A model generated the notes under the pieces. That model searched no databases. It was not told the origin of the DNA and saw only the letters and a list, made by a program, of their open reading frames with translations. Of a DNA stretch of 64,000 nucleotides, positions 11,004 through 23,051 are shown piece after piece (position 1 is the first letter of the stretch; every line of letters begins with the position of its first letter). Location: assembly GCA_030549335.1 (NCBI GenBank), contig CM060192.1:22014157-22078156 (forward strand), read 5' to 3'. A program made the position numbers and the translations under genes. This DNA is from Pontederia crassipes. Lineage: Eukaryota > Streptophyta > Magnoliopsida > Commelinales > Pontederiaceae.

Positions 11004-12053
11004 GTGTCTGCCTCCCTCTGCTGATGATGACCGGTGGATATGCTGCATGGACCCATATGGTCGTGCCTCCACCAAAGGCATCTATGACATCTTATGCAGT
11101 CGGGCAACTCCACTTCCGGTGCCCGACAAGCAATCTTGGATTGATATTTGGTGGCTCATCATTTCACAAAAAATATTTTTTCCTTTGGAAACTTAAGCAC
11201 AATCGCTTACCTACTCTTGACTTCCTTTCTCATTTTAATCCTTCAATTAACCTCGCCTGTGTTATGTGGCACTTCCTTAGAAAGGCTACTCACCTCTTTT
11301 TTTACTGTTCTTTCTCCAGAGCTTTATGGAATCTATTTTCTCATAATATTTGTTATCAATTTTCTATGCGTGATTCCTAGGCTTTCGGGAACTGGATCAA
11401 GGAGGGGCACGATCAAAGATCGTCCCTGATATCACTTTTTGGCTTTATTTTATGGAATATTTGGCTTTCATGAAATTATGCCCATTTTCAGTCCAAGATT
11501 GCTACCGTACTGATTGTGTGGGAGAGGGTCCTACAGGGCATAATGGACATGTTACATATAATTGGTAGGCATGCAATGCTACCTCTCGTGGCCCACCCAG
11601 GGCCCTATGGGAGTCCCTTGTGGCAAGTTGGGTCAGCCTCAACTCAGATGGATCCTTCTATGGGTCCGTGTCTCTTGGGGTGCTAGCTTTATTATTCGAT
11701 CCTCTCATGGCGAGCTTTTGCTTGCAGTTGCAAAGTGGATTCGGCTTTGCAGATTGAAGCTTCGGCACTCATGTATGGGATTCAGTGTTGCGCACAACGT
11801 GGATAGCTTTTCGTCGATTGTGGCACGGACTCAGAGTTGCTAGTGAAGATTGTGGCCAAGACGTCTCCCAATCCTTGGAAGATACTCAACATCATGGGAA
11901 CCATCTGGCACTATATCTCTGCATTACACAACTTCAAATGTAAACACATCAATCATCAATGTAATCATGCCGTTGATTTTTTGTCTCGTATGGGTCATTA
12001 TCGTGACTCAAATGGTTTTTGGAAGGATTGTCCCCCTTTAAGTATTAATAGAT
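11004..12053 (+). pseudogene. LINE 3' portion: zf-RVT and RNase H-like region
   Basis: The LINE resumes with ADDDRWICCMDPYGRASTKG, then LPTLDFLSHFN and THLFFYCSFSRALWNLF (about 11210-11330), the Cys/His region called zf-RVT, here with several of its residues changed. Downstream (11590-12050) an RNase H-like tail ends HYISALHNFKCKHI, CNHAVDFLSRMGH and LSINR followed by TAG. The same C-terminal motifs occur in the LINE fragment at 38854-39818, so both belong to one family. Frames shift several times. Confidence 0.75.
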
Positions 12054-12089
12054 AACTTTTGCTTTTTCAAAGAAAAAATAAATCAATTA

Positions 12090-14340
12090 TTAACTTGAAA
12101 TGAAGTGATGAAACAAATTATGAGTCAATGAAACATAAAAATAGAGATGAATAAACCAATTTCAATATCATTTTAATAACAATAATCCAATTGCATTAGA
12201 CTTGATTAATATTCACTATGATATCATTCAATCGATAGCCTATAAACAATTGCATTAAACATTATAATGCCCCATAATCAATTATTGTTATTTTAATAGG
12301 GTTATCAAACACTAGACAATATATTTAATTAGCATGTCATATAATTTTGATACTTGATGATCCCCGAAGCCCATAATTAGTTGGTCAATTTTGGTCACTC
12401 TTTGGACCAAAAAGACATCTCAAAGGTATGCCAAAATAACTTCTCGTGTCCAAGACCCATTCACCGGGGCCAATATTTTGACTAACAACTTTGTGCATTC
12501 AATCAATGATTGATTTTTGTCCTATGCTTAGCATGCATTTTTGAAGTCTAAGTGCATCAATCAATAACATATGCAATCGAAACATGACAATCATTCAAAA
12601 ATAGCATGATAAGGACTAACTTAATTAACATGGATGAAGCATAGTATAACATAGTTTGGCCTTAATAGTAATAACACTATCATATGACATAACAATTTAT
12701 GTAATGAAATCCAAGTATAGCATAATCGCTTCAAATAACCATAATTATCTCTTAATAAAAGAACTCATGATAAATTCAACTATGGGGAGGTATGAAAACT
12801 ATTTAAATCACGTGAAAACAATTTAGATGGCCAAAATATGGTTTGTCAATATTTTTTACCTTCAACGTTATGAATTAGATTGCTCCATTACGACTTGGAT
12901 GGCAAAAATGCGGTCTATCCATATGGAATAGGAAGAACACCTCATTCATGTCCTTGAGTGCTACGATTTACATCGTGACACTACGATTTGATTGCTCCCG
13001 CTATGGCCTACCCATAGAGAGGGTGGAGAACAAGGAAAAAAATGGTTTCTTCATAAGTTTTCTCTTTCCATTCACAATACAATCCATTTCTTCCTCAAAC
13101 TTGAGTTCACTAGTTTCAATTTTCTACCACATAGTTTCTAGTTTGTCAGCATTCATATCAACAAGATCAAGAACATGAAATGAGAAATTAAATGTAAGAT
13201 TCCATGCAAGTATCAAGAATCCTAAGCATTTTATATAAATGTCAAAAACATCATTTATATGAACTAATCATCCGTAAAATGAATAATTCATGTGACAACA
13301 ATCCAAGAATCAAGATAAAACTCTAAATTCAAGTGTCAGTTGAATTAAAGACAGGATTCATCCAATTACATAACTAGGGTTTTTGCCCAAAATCCTCTTA
13401 ATCTAATCGTTCTTCTTCCTCCTCTCCTAATGTGCTCCTCTCCAATGGCTGAAGTTGTAGTCCCTCTTCCCTCTTGCTCTTCTTCTCCTCCTTCTTGAGC
13501 TCCTAAGGCACCATGAACAAGAACTCCTAAACAACAAGGGTTGTTGATTGGGAAGGAGAAATGGGGGAAAATGAGGGAGGGAAAGAAGGTTTAGGGGAGT
13601 TTTAGGCATATTTTTCTTATCTTTTGTTTGGATGACTAAAATGCCCTCTAACAATCTTGCTTTTAAGGGTATTCTAGTTCAATTTCATCATGTCCACTAA
13701 AAGACACATCTTCCCTAAAGATGGTTTCATTTATGAGGTCGATTTGATCTTTTAATAAATCTTTTTTTTTCAGAATTTTACAACTACCTTCCTCAAGTTC
13801 CTTGCATCCATCACGACCATGTAAGTGAGTTCAATCTGTCACATCTTATTTTTCCTTCCTCTCTCATGTTAGCTCCCAAATTTTCTTCATGATCGGAGTT
13901 TTCTTTTTATCGGATTTTTTAGATACTTGTCGGAAGTTGTGAAGGATGAATTTTGAATAAGTTTGTCCTATTTTGTATGTAAAGATACATATCTGCTCGT
14001 GAAGTTTCGATTATTTTGTTTACTTTCCAATTTTATTTTTTGCTTCAGTTGCACACATTGACACTAAGCAAGTTGGTCGTTGTTTCTGTTGTTCATTGGT
14101 GTTGCAGATATCGACTTAATTGACCAGACAAATTGGAGAATGAACATGCTGGCTTTTGATTCCATATATCTTCTTGAATTCACCATCTGTCTTTTTTAAT
14201 CTGCTAAGGTAATTGTTTTTGTCGCACCTCTTGTTTAAACATCTTGCAGTTGATTGTTTGAGGGGATATTTTGTTTTTCATTTTCCCAACTTGCATTCAA
14301 GGTTGACAGGATGATGATTGCACACATACACACAATGCAC
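12090..14340. other. Gene-free stretch, probably decayed LTR-type sequence
   Basis: No coding sequence with supporting features is visible. Short ORFs in 12948-13654 are isolated and low-complexity. The segment 13390-13660 has a mixed pyrimidine/purine composition like plant LTRs. An AT-rich, intron-like texture dominates 13700-14340. I could not find paired boundaries. Confidence 0.4.
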
Positions 14341-15990
14341 GAGAGCACGACAAGTGGCTAAGAATATAAATCTAATTTAGATTTTCAAAAATAAAAATTA
14401 TCTTATAATTGTTTGTTATATAAGATAAGAAAAATAAAAGAAGATTAAACTTCTAAGCAAATTTTGATTAGAAGCATATTATCTTTATTATTTTCATTAC
14501 AAGCACATCTTTCTTAGTATGATTAAGATAAATAATATTTTCTTTCTAAAAATTAATGTACAAGTAGCATAAAAGATAATTTGTTATTTCCAGAACTAAA
14601 AATTATTTTGAAATAAAATAATTCATTTTGAGTCAAATTAAGATTAACATTTTTTTTCCGATTTGAGTATGATTAAAATAAATAGTATTTTTTTCTAAAA
14701 GATAATATGTGAGTAAATAATAATTTCTTTTCAAAAGATAATTTATTTTTTTGGAATAAAAAAATTAAAATAAAGAATTAAATTTAATCAAATTAAGATT
14801 AATATTTCTTTTCATATCATTTGAGTATGATTAAAATAAATAATCTTCATTTTTTAAAAGGTAATGCACAAAATATAATAAAATAATTATTATGCCCTTT
14901 CTAAAAATACTTTGAGATTAAAATAATAATATTTAAGTATAATAAAAAATAATCTTTCATGCTTAAAAGATAAATGTATTATTTTTGAAATTAGAAATAT
15001 TAAAGCAATGAATTTAATTGAGTCCAAATAATTTAAAATAAAAAATTCAATTTGAGTTCAATTAAAATTAATTTTTCCTTGTTTTCTTTTTAAAATATAA
15101 TGGACAACTATAATAATTTTATAAAATGTAAATTAACTTATAATGTTTTTTGTATATGGTAACAAAAAATAAAAGAAAATTAAATCGCATAATTAACTAG
15201 AAGCAGAATTTTTAGGATGTCTTAAAATAAATCATTTTTCCTCTCTAAAAGATAATGTACATGTAAATAATATTTCCTTTCTAAAAGTAATTTATGTTTT
15301 AATTAAACATTAATTTACTATAAATAATTCAATTTGAGTCCATTTAAGATTAAATCTTTCATTTCTAAAAGATAATGAACAAGTATAATAAAATAAATAA
15401 TATTTTACTGTTTAAAAAATGTATTAACGCAGCAATTAAAAAAATAAATCGATTAATTTTGATTACGAATAAAATAAATAATATTTCCTTTCTCAAAGGT
15501 ATCCTAACAGTATAATGAAATAAATAAAATTTTAATTTTTAAAAGATATTGAGTTTTGTTGGCATTAAGAAATTGGGACCAAATTAAGATCATTTTTCCT
15601 TTTTAAAAGATAATGTACAAGTATAATAAAAAGTAATATTTCCTCCTTAAAAGATATTGTATTATTTCAGAAATAAAAAATATTCAATTTGAGTATGATT
15701 AAAATAAATAATCTTTTCTTTATAAAAGGTAATGTACAAGTATAATAAAATATTATACTATGTAATTTTTAGAATATATTGTTTTATTTCCAAAATAAAA
15801 TTTTAATTTAAAACATGAAATAAAAAATTAGTATTTGCTTATAAAAAATAGTATTTCCAAAATAAAAAATTAATATTTAAAACATGAAATAAAATATCAA
15901 TTTGAGTCCAATGATAATTAGCTTATAAAAAAATTATAAATCATGAAATAATTATATATTTGAAAAATAATTAATTATTTAAGAAAAAAT
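14340..15990. repeat. Very AT-rich degenerate repeat array
   Basis: A word close to CTAAAAGATAATGTACAAGTATAATAAA recurs at about 14550, 14695, 14856, 15246, 15366, 15605 and 15727, each followed by an AATAATATTTCCTTT-like block and a TTTGAGT(C/A)CAATTAAGATTA-like block. Spacing is roughly 100-400 bp and copies are much diverged. There is no coding capacity. It may be an old tandem satellite or the inside of a decayed AT-rich element. Confidence 0.55.
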
Positions 15991-16126
15991 AATTTATGTA
16001 GAAGTTGAGGTCTTGAGAGATTTAAATTGAGTTTCAAACTTTTGCTTATTTAACACATTTAAAGACTAACAATTTAATTTTGATAGTTGTTGTAAATTAT
16101 AATATTTCATTTATATGTTGTATACT

Positions 16127-17992
16127 TGTAACGCCCCCAAATCGACTCTCGCCACGTGGCGAAGACCAATCTGAAGACACTACGGACGCTACGACTTTGA
16201 CCATCATGTTGACCATATCTCAGTCAAGAACCGAGACACGTCAACGGATAAGAAAATGATAATTTTAATTGCGGAAGTCTAAAAGTGACTACATCATCTC
16301 TAAGAAATATAATAAGGTTCTACATTATGAATCCATAAATGCGGAAGGAAAAAGAAAATTAATAAGAAATCTAATCAGCCCTGTGGTTCATGTGCTTTCT
16401 TTTCGTCAGAGCCTTGTCGCAACACACCTACTCCACCTCATCACTGGTCCTGTGGAAATCTGACACAGGGGAGAATGTCCTCTCGTAAGCTTTACAACCT
16501 AGTGGGGAATCACATGATATACAACGCATAACATGAATAGAATAATCAAGAGTAAAAAAAAGGCATACTTAGCATGAACATGAAAAAGATAACGTGGCAG
16601 CATCATGAATCATAATAAGAGATGAATAAAAGGATATCATGAATCATGATAATCAAATGATGCTTAGTAAACTTGAAAATATGGCATGCTTGGAAATCAT
16701 GACGATAACTTGACTTGTTTTAGTCTTGATAAATATTTAGAAATCACGGAGACTTTAAGTGCCTTTAGTTCTTGGGGTATGCCGAGCAAACGATATAGAC
16801 TTGTGCGGATCAATGAGTGATCAAACCATGATCAAGGGAGCTACCCTTATTTTGATGCATTTAGCTTGGACTGGCAATCCATTATTAGTCTTCTCTCTGA
16901 ACTTATTAATCACTTTTAATAACATGTGACTCTTTGTTCTTTATCCAATGGAGACGATAAGATCAATGAGAAGTCAATCATTAAAAGAATCGATATTGAA
17001 ATTAGGGATGGATCTCACTGAGGGCAGAAAGTAGGAACAGTTCTACACAGGCAATGTTCAGATTGGGGAGTGGATTAATTGGTAAATCGAATAAAAAGGA
17101 TCACTGAAAATCAGTCGACCGGTCTGCCCAGATCGGTCAACCGATGGGTTTCAAAAATTTGACTCTAGGATGGCTGAATCGGTCGATCTGTTCTATTGAA
17201 CGGTCGACCAATCGGCTGGTGAATCTCGAGGATCGGTCGATCGGTCAGGTCATGAAATTGGGAAAAATTAGTTGACCAGTTGATCTATGATGAAGTCGGC
17301 CATGGGATCGGAAAATCGGTCGACCGGTGGCTAACAAAGAACAAAAGGCCGGTCGATCGATCGACATCCAAATTATTTTTAGACACAAAAATTCCTTAAA
17401 ACCTCTGGCATAATCTTTCCCTAAACTAATTTCTATCTCTTAGAAAGCAATCATACATAAATATAATAACAAGAAACAAATCATATATGCAATCAATCAA
17501 GAAATCAAACATACAAAATTAATTAGGGCAAAACAAGGCATGCATCATTTCTTGCTTCCTTTTTTTCATACATACGAATCATGTCAGACAGAGGATTCAA
17601 TCTATTCTAAGTTATGTAAAGTGATTTCGATTCACCCACCTCTATTTGCGATTAATCCCTTCTCCAATTCGTCGAAAAGTTATCAACAGTGCCCTATTTT
17701 CTCCCTATTTTTTCCTCTTGATCTCTGTCTGTAATTGGGACAACAGGGGTTGTTTCTTCTCAGATTATGCGCAGGGACAGCCACGCAGAAGGGGGGTTTC
17801 GTGAGGTGTTCAGGAAAAATGAATTAATGAAATTCTGTATTCTTTTATAAAGGTTTCCTCTCCTAGTTAGATTTGATATGATTAAATTCTATCTCCACTC
17901 CGATTCGGTTCTTCTCCCTTAATTCTGTGGGCCATTTTTAATTCAATCGAACTCAAACTTTTTTTTATCTTTTCTTTTTGTTGGTTATTACA
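16127..17992. mobile_element. Solo LTR, 1866 bp, with perfect 5-bp target duplication
   Basis: It begins TGTAACGCCCCCAAATCGAC and ends TTGGTTATTACA. The 5-bp repeat ATACT flanks it exactly (16122-16126 and 17993-17997). There is no internal region. The part at 17110-17365 carries about ten variants of a CpG-containing palindromic word such as GATCGGTCGACCGGT inside otherwise AT-rich sequence. Ends and target-site length fit a Ty3/gypsy LTR left by LTR-LTR recombination. Confidence 0.85.
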
Positions 17993-17997
17993 ATACT

Positions 17998-18409
17998 TTT
18001 ATAATATTCATCATTCGTGCATCACACAGAATTAGCACTAGTATATACACTTAATGTACAAAATAATTATTTCGCAAGAAAAAAGAAAATTATCAAAAAA
18101 AAATATTATACTAGAATTTATAATCTCATACCTCAAATAATAACATTGGGATCAGCACCAAGCATCATGGATAAGAGAATATCTGATGAAGGCATCAACA
18201 AAATATTGATAAAAAAATATTCCAACGAGCATATAAAAATATGAACAAACAAATTTTAAAAATAGTGACGATTATTTTTTATTCAAATTTAAAAATATCT
18301 TTTATAATATTCCGCGCTTGGAGTACATCTCAGTCAAAGCAATCACACGAGCGATTGTCACTACTAGCGAGCGTAACCTCATTCGGCTTGCGGCACGATG
18401 AGAGTTTAG
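17998..18409. other. No gene seen
   Basis: AT-rich sequence. Two short ORFs in it lack any family signature and are not supported. A GC-richer patch at 18310-18405 has no recognisable identity. Confidence 0.4.
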
Positions 18410-18420
18410 CTTTTATAATA

Positions 18421-19153
18421 GGGTCTGTTTGGCATAATTAGCGGTTTGACGAGCGGATAGCGGTTTAATGAGCGGATGGCGGTTTAAATAACGAATAGCG
18501 GATAGCGGTTTAACGAGCGGATGGCGGTTTAAATAACGAATAGCGGATAGCGGCTGATGATTAGTGATTAGCAGTTCATCTAAGATATTAATAAATAAGC
18601 GTTTGATAAACTTAGCGGTGAAATTAGCGAATGAATATAAAATGACATAATTAGACATACAATAAATTATTCAATTCAATCGCTATACAAATTTTATTAA
18701 AATTTATAAATAATTAATATCTCAATAAAATAAAATAAAATTTCATGAGTAAATTTTTTATTAAAATATATTTATAATACATTTTATATAGTTCATACAT
18801 GATCTAAAAATATTAGTTATTAAATTATTTTTATCCATTATTAATAAATAAATATTTAGTAATTAATTAAATATGAATATAAAAGGAATAATGTTGAATG
18901 GTGATAAAATAAAATTTACAAAATAATAAGATAAATTAAAAAAAGAAATAATTCATTTGAATAAAGATAAAATCGGGAAAAAATATAAATCTCTAAACGC
19001 TAAAAGCTAAATGCTAGTAGAAGTAGCTTTTCAATTTTTTTATTCAAAACGCTAAACTTTATTTTATTACGTGTACAACCAAATAGAGAAAATAGCGTTT
19101 CAACTGCTAAACGCTACTTGAAACGTTGTTTTTGACATTGCAAAGCCCACAAA
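18421..19153. mobile_element. Candidate non-autonomous TIR element with internal tandem repeats
   Basis: The 11-bp word CTTTTATAATA flanks the segment at 18410-18420 and 19154-19164. The left end GGGTCTGTTTGGCA and the reverse complement of the right end, TTTGTGGGCTTTGCA, are imperfectly similar, as in hAT-type MITEs. Near the left end a unit of about 55 bp containing GCGGTTTAA, GAGCGGATGGCGG and AATAACGAATAGCGGATA is tandemly duplicated (18440-18553). Both ends carry repeated AGCGGTTTA / TAAACGCTA words in opposite orientation. The duplication length is unusual for hAT, so the class is uncertain. Confidence 0.5.
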
Positions 19154-19164
19154 CTTTTATAATA

Positions 19165-20600
19165 GCTTTTATAATGAAGGAGTGAAGAGGAATTATTTTG
19201 GGGGTTTTTAATATTCCCACCCTAGATTGATGATCCATCCCTTGATAAGATAGGGGACATCCCCATTAATCATAATTACATGAAAGTAATAGAAACTTAA
19301 ATTTATAAATATGCATAGCAATAATTTTTTAAACACAATAATAGAGTTACTAATTGAAACAAGTAAATATTATTATCTCTATAACATTACACGTAGTAAA
19401 AGTAATAACTATATTTTTTTATAATTCCTTTTTTTCTTTTCAAAATTTTTGTTTCCAATTATTTTTTTAAAAGTATGTATGACTATATATTTATTAGCAC
19501 ATTATCATTTATCTTATAAAACAAATTATTTATTTAAATATTAAATAATTAATGTTTCCTAATTATAGTATAATAAAATATTGTTAATATTATTTACTGA
19601 AATATATTCTTACATCATCTTAAATAATAATAAATTACAAATATAATATTTTTATATTATAAAAATAAACTTATCTCATTCCTCGTCTAAGTGATAATTA
19701 ACTAAATCAATAAGTTGATAACTAATTTAATATTGCAAGTTCAATTATGTTTTTAGTACATTTTAGTTATTATAATGAAGTAAATATAGTATAAATTATT
19801 TAGGCGTAATACTAAATAAGTATTTTATAAAATAGTTTAATATTAAATATTATAAATAGTACATAATAGTATAGTTATTGTACTTGAGGCTTTATGAATA
19901 AGATATTTTGATATTATCCATTTCCCTAAAAAAAATTTAATATTATTCATTAAATTAAATATATTTTTATATAATACTTTTATTCGAATATATCTTTTAC
20001 ATACATTATAATATTACTTACATACCAATAAAAATAATAAATTATCTTTTTAGTTCTTTCCTTTAATCCAAATATGTCAAATCAATTTTTAAATTTTTCA
20101 TCCAAATATTAAATTTAAATTTTTATATATAATCGATTAATTCTTAAAAACTAATAAGAATTTAAATTTTTGCATCCATATACAGTTCAAATTATTGACG
20201 ACAATCTTGTTTATGTAATTATTTAAAATTTTGGCTTTACATTTAGACATCATTATTTTGATCACCAATTTTAAAAGTAACCGCTGATTTTTGCAATCTT
20301 TTTCCTATTAAATCCATAATTTTTTAGATCGGGTTGAGGAGGAGGAACCTCAAAAGACAGCTTTGGAAAAAAAAACATGGCAATAACTTTTACATGCGAA
20401 CTACTAGATGCAAAGGTGAATCTAACTCTATGTTCATAATACAATGGTCATTCAGCTCTCGCAAGTGATCATTTTGATCGGTGATAGACGATTCGTGGGT
20501 AAAAGTATTGATACTCTTCGTCATACGAGCATAAAAAATGAATAAAGTAGTAAAATTAAAAAAAAAAATTATACCAGCCCACCATTCTCGGATCAACATG
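19165..20600. other. Extremely AT-rich, gene-free stretch
   Basis: Long runs of A and T with many short TTAAATAT-like words; no ORF with coding character, no tRNA or repeat boundary found. Confidence 0.45.
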
Positions 20601-20614
20601 TTTACTTTTCTACG

Positions 20615-20890
20615 ATGCGTATTTCTTTCATCTTCCCCTTTTGTTTTCTCTCTCTTGTGTATCCCCCCTCTCTCTCTCACCAGCCTCTTTTTTTTTCGTC
20701 CTCTTCTCTTCTCTCTTTCACATCCATCCTCCCCTCCCTATGTCTCTTCCACTTCCCTTCTCTCTCTCAACTCCCCGTTCCTCTCTCTTTCTCTGATCCC
20801 CTCTATATTTGTCGTAATCTCCTTTCCTCTCATCTCTCCTGCTCTACACGTAGTAATTCCTTCTTCTCTTCTCTTTCCTCTCCCACTTGC
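20615..20890 (+). repeat. Pyrimidine-rich tract
   Basis: About 275 bp of the + strand is almost pure C and T (CTCTCTC, TCTTTC and CCTC words). It gives long open frames on both strands as a by-product of the skewed composition; a 206-codon frame is mostly Ser, Leu, Pro and Phe until the tract ends. There is no recognisable domain. The sequence 20900-21225 after it is ordinary and also shows no gene. Confidence 0.6.
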
Positions 20891-21229
20891 AAAGCTCACG
20901 AATTCCGAATGCCCTCCATGTTGCAAGTAAGGACGAGACCCCAGAGATTGGATCTCGAGTTAGTAGACAAAAAGCTAAATAAAATAAAACAGAGAATATT
21001 TTTTTGTTGCTCTCCGTCGGTGGCATTGTCCCGTGCGCACAAATCTGCAACCAATCCCTACTTGTCTTCCCACGTGTCATCCTCTTCAGGTTGCGAGCTC
21101 CAGGGGTCCGACGTGACGCAGAGCTCGCCACCACAAGATCTCAAATGTTCAGGGCAGATCTTGCTAAGGTCGCATGATGTCATCTCTGCACAAACTCGGG
21201 ATTCCCTTTTCTCAATCAAACATCTCAAA

Positions 21230-22550
21230 GGGTAAATTTTAATAAATGTTCTTCTAACTTCAATCTTTTTTTAATTCTATTCTTTAATTTACTCTTTAAC
21301 TCTTATCGGTGAACGTCATACATCTTGTTTTTTCCCCCACATGTGCATATGTCCGAACGTAATAAAATATTATTTTCTTCCATTCTAATATAATGGTATA
21401 ATAAATGCAAATATTAAAATAATAATGTATTAATTGATAAAAAAAATTAAAAACAAAGAGGGAGGAAGCTGCCCCCTCCCCTGCCTTGCCGTCACCAAAG
21501 GGAGAGGGGGAACAGCACGGCGCCCCCCTCTCTCACCATACCAAAAATGCAAAGAGGAGGGTATTACGGATGTGGCATTCCCTCTCTCGCCGCGCCGACG
21601 ACACAAAGGAGAGGGCCGGTGTCTCTCCCTCCGTGCACAATGCACTACAAAGGAAGAAGAAAATATACGCTAATTGAGAATGACTAATTTCGAAAGTTGA
21701 GTTGTTCCTCTCTTGCCGACAACGCGATGAGAGGGAGGCATGTGACCTCCCCAAGAGGGGAAGGGGTGCAACACACTCTCTTTCCCGTGCTGGAGACATG
21801 AAGGAGGGCGACACCTCTTGAGCCTGACGTGCCTTTTCCCACCAACAACATGAGGGGGAGAGGGGGCGAAGGCGCGTGGCACCCCGTGTGTGTCGGGGTA
21901 TTTTCTCGTAACACGAAGTGTAAAATCTCGCAACACCAACACCATTCAACTTAAGTTTGTAGTCTTTCAATGCTCCAAAGAACATATTTTGTATTGAGAC
22001 TCTTTTACGTACTGTACATTATCTTCTAGGCACATATGTATTTTATATTATTATATAATACAAGTCAATTTTTTTTTCTAATTCTAGTGTATGGCTTGGA
22101 GCGTAGAGTGACAACCTCCATCGATGATACTTCTCGATGCCCCGTAATTCCATGAATGTCGCGTATGCATTAGTGCCTCAGTGCACTAATGCCATGATGT
22201 CATGATAAACTATCTCGCCATGTCAACTCTCATCATAATCGTCTCAACCATAAAAGTCAGTCGTTGCATACTAAAAGCAAACTTGACCAGGTTCGAGATA
22301 ATCTCGCAACATGCGCAACACACACCTTCTCCCTCGACAATATAAGGGCCCCCCCCCCCCCCCCCCCTTGCATATTGCCAACGCAATGAGAGGGAGCGCT
22401 GCCCTCCTCCCCATATGCCATTGTCGCCCTTTTTTAATTTTTATATTAATTAATATATATCATATTGGTACAAATATATATATAATATTTAAATTTTTAT
22501 GTATAATTCTAAAATGTATTTGAAAAATTGCACCCAAAGAGTGAAATTTC
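21230..22550. repeat. GC-rich hairpin array within a decayed inverted-repeat element, with poly-C run
   Basis: From 21466 to 21870, and again near 22349-22400, units of the form CCCTCTCTCGCC ... AAAGGAGAGGG recur. At least six can fold on themselves (around 21530, 21585, 21705, 21750, 21780 and 21835). A similar unit occurs at about 5938 inside the MULE-like element, and the AT-rich flanks resemble that element's interior, so this may be a decayed relative. A pure run of 19 C lies at 22349-22367. A separate perfect hairpin GCATTAGTG/CACTAATGC lies at about 22168-22193. No coding gene is supported; high-GC ORFs on both strands are composition effects. Confidence 0.5.
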
Positions 22551-22799
22551 TTCATTGGTTTAACCACAACACTTTTTGTCAAATTTTAAAGAGAAAAATT
22601 CTTAATAAACTAATCGAATCTTAACCTAGAAAAAAGATAAATGGATTTACATAATTAATCTTATTTTGATATCATCAAATAATTTAAATGATCACTCAGT
22701 AATTAATTGGTAAACATAAACTCCTTTTTGGCTTATACCATCACATATATATCTTTTTTTCAAAAATCAACGTAAACTTTACAAAGTACCTAAATGAAG

Positions 22800-23051
22800 G
22801 TGAACGACTCCCTTGCTCGATGGTTGTTGAACAAAAATAAAAGAAAATAAAAGGGAAAACGAGCAGATTAGCTTGATATCAAAAGCTGCGCCGCTACATA
22901 ACAAACCAAAATCTTTCCACCACGAAAATACACTTACACAGCAGCATTTTTTTCTCAGATACAACATATAAATTGAATAGCGTAGGTAGAAGGAAATGGA
23001 AAAAGATATAAATACAGCAAAGGACTTGACACAACACATCCTATTAAATAT
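22800..23051 (-). other. Probable SEC3 3' untranslated region
   Basis: Sequence directly after the SEC3 stop is AT-rich and non-coding on the sense strand. No canonical AATAAA position can be chosen with confidence; the extent given is an estimate. 22570-22800 shows nothing else recognisable. Confidence 0.35.

Larger units (their letters stand above)
1633..12076 (+). mobile_element. Dead full-length-type LINE carrying three nested insertions
   Basis: Reading along the + strand one meets a C-rich 5' region (1680-1800), a basic ORF1-like segment, an apurinic endonuclease-type segment, a reverse transcriptase, a zinc-finger RVT segment, an RNase H-like tail, a stop at about 12053 and a short A-rich end. 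This is the order of plant L1-type LINEs. Three later elements sit inside it at 5494-6492, 6611-7236 and 7977-11003; without them the LINE would be about 5.7 kb. A possible target duplication is ATAAATCAATAACT at about 1619 against ATAAATCAATTATTAACT at about 12081. Stops and frameshifts throughout show it is inactive. Confidence 0.8.

Noticed and set aside
20615..21235. 206-codon open frame on the + strand
   Set aside because: The first half is a direct translation of a pyrimidine-rich tract (Ser, Leu, Pro, Phe), with open frames on both strands, and the rest matches nothing recognisable.
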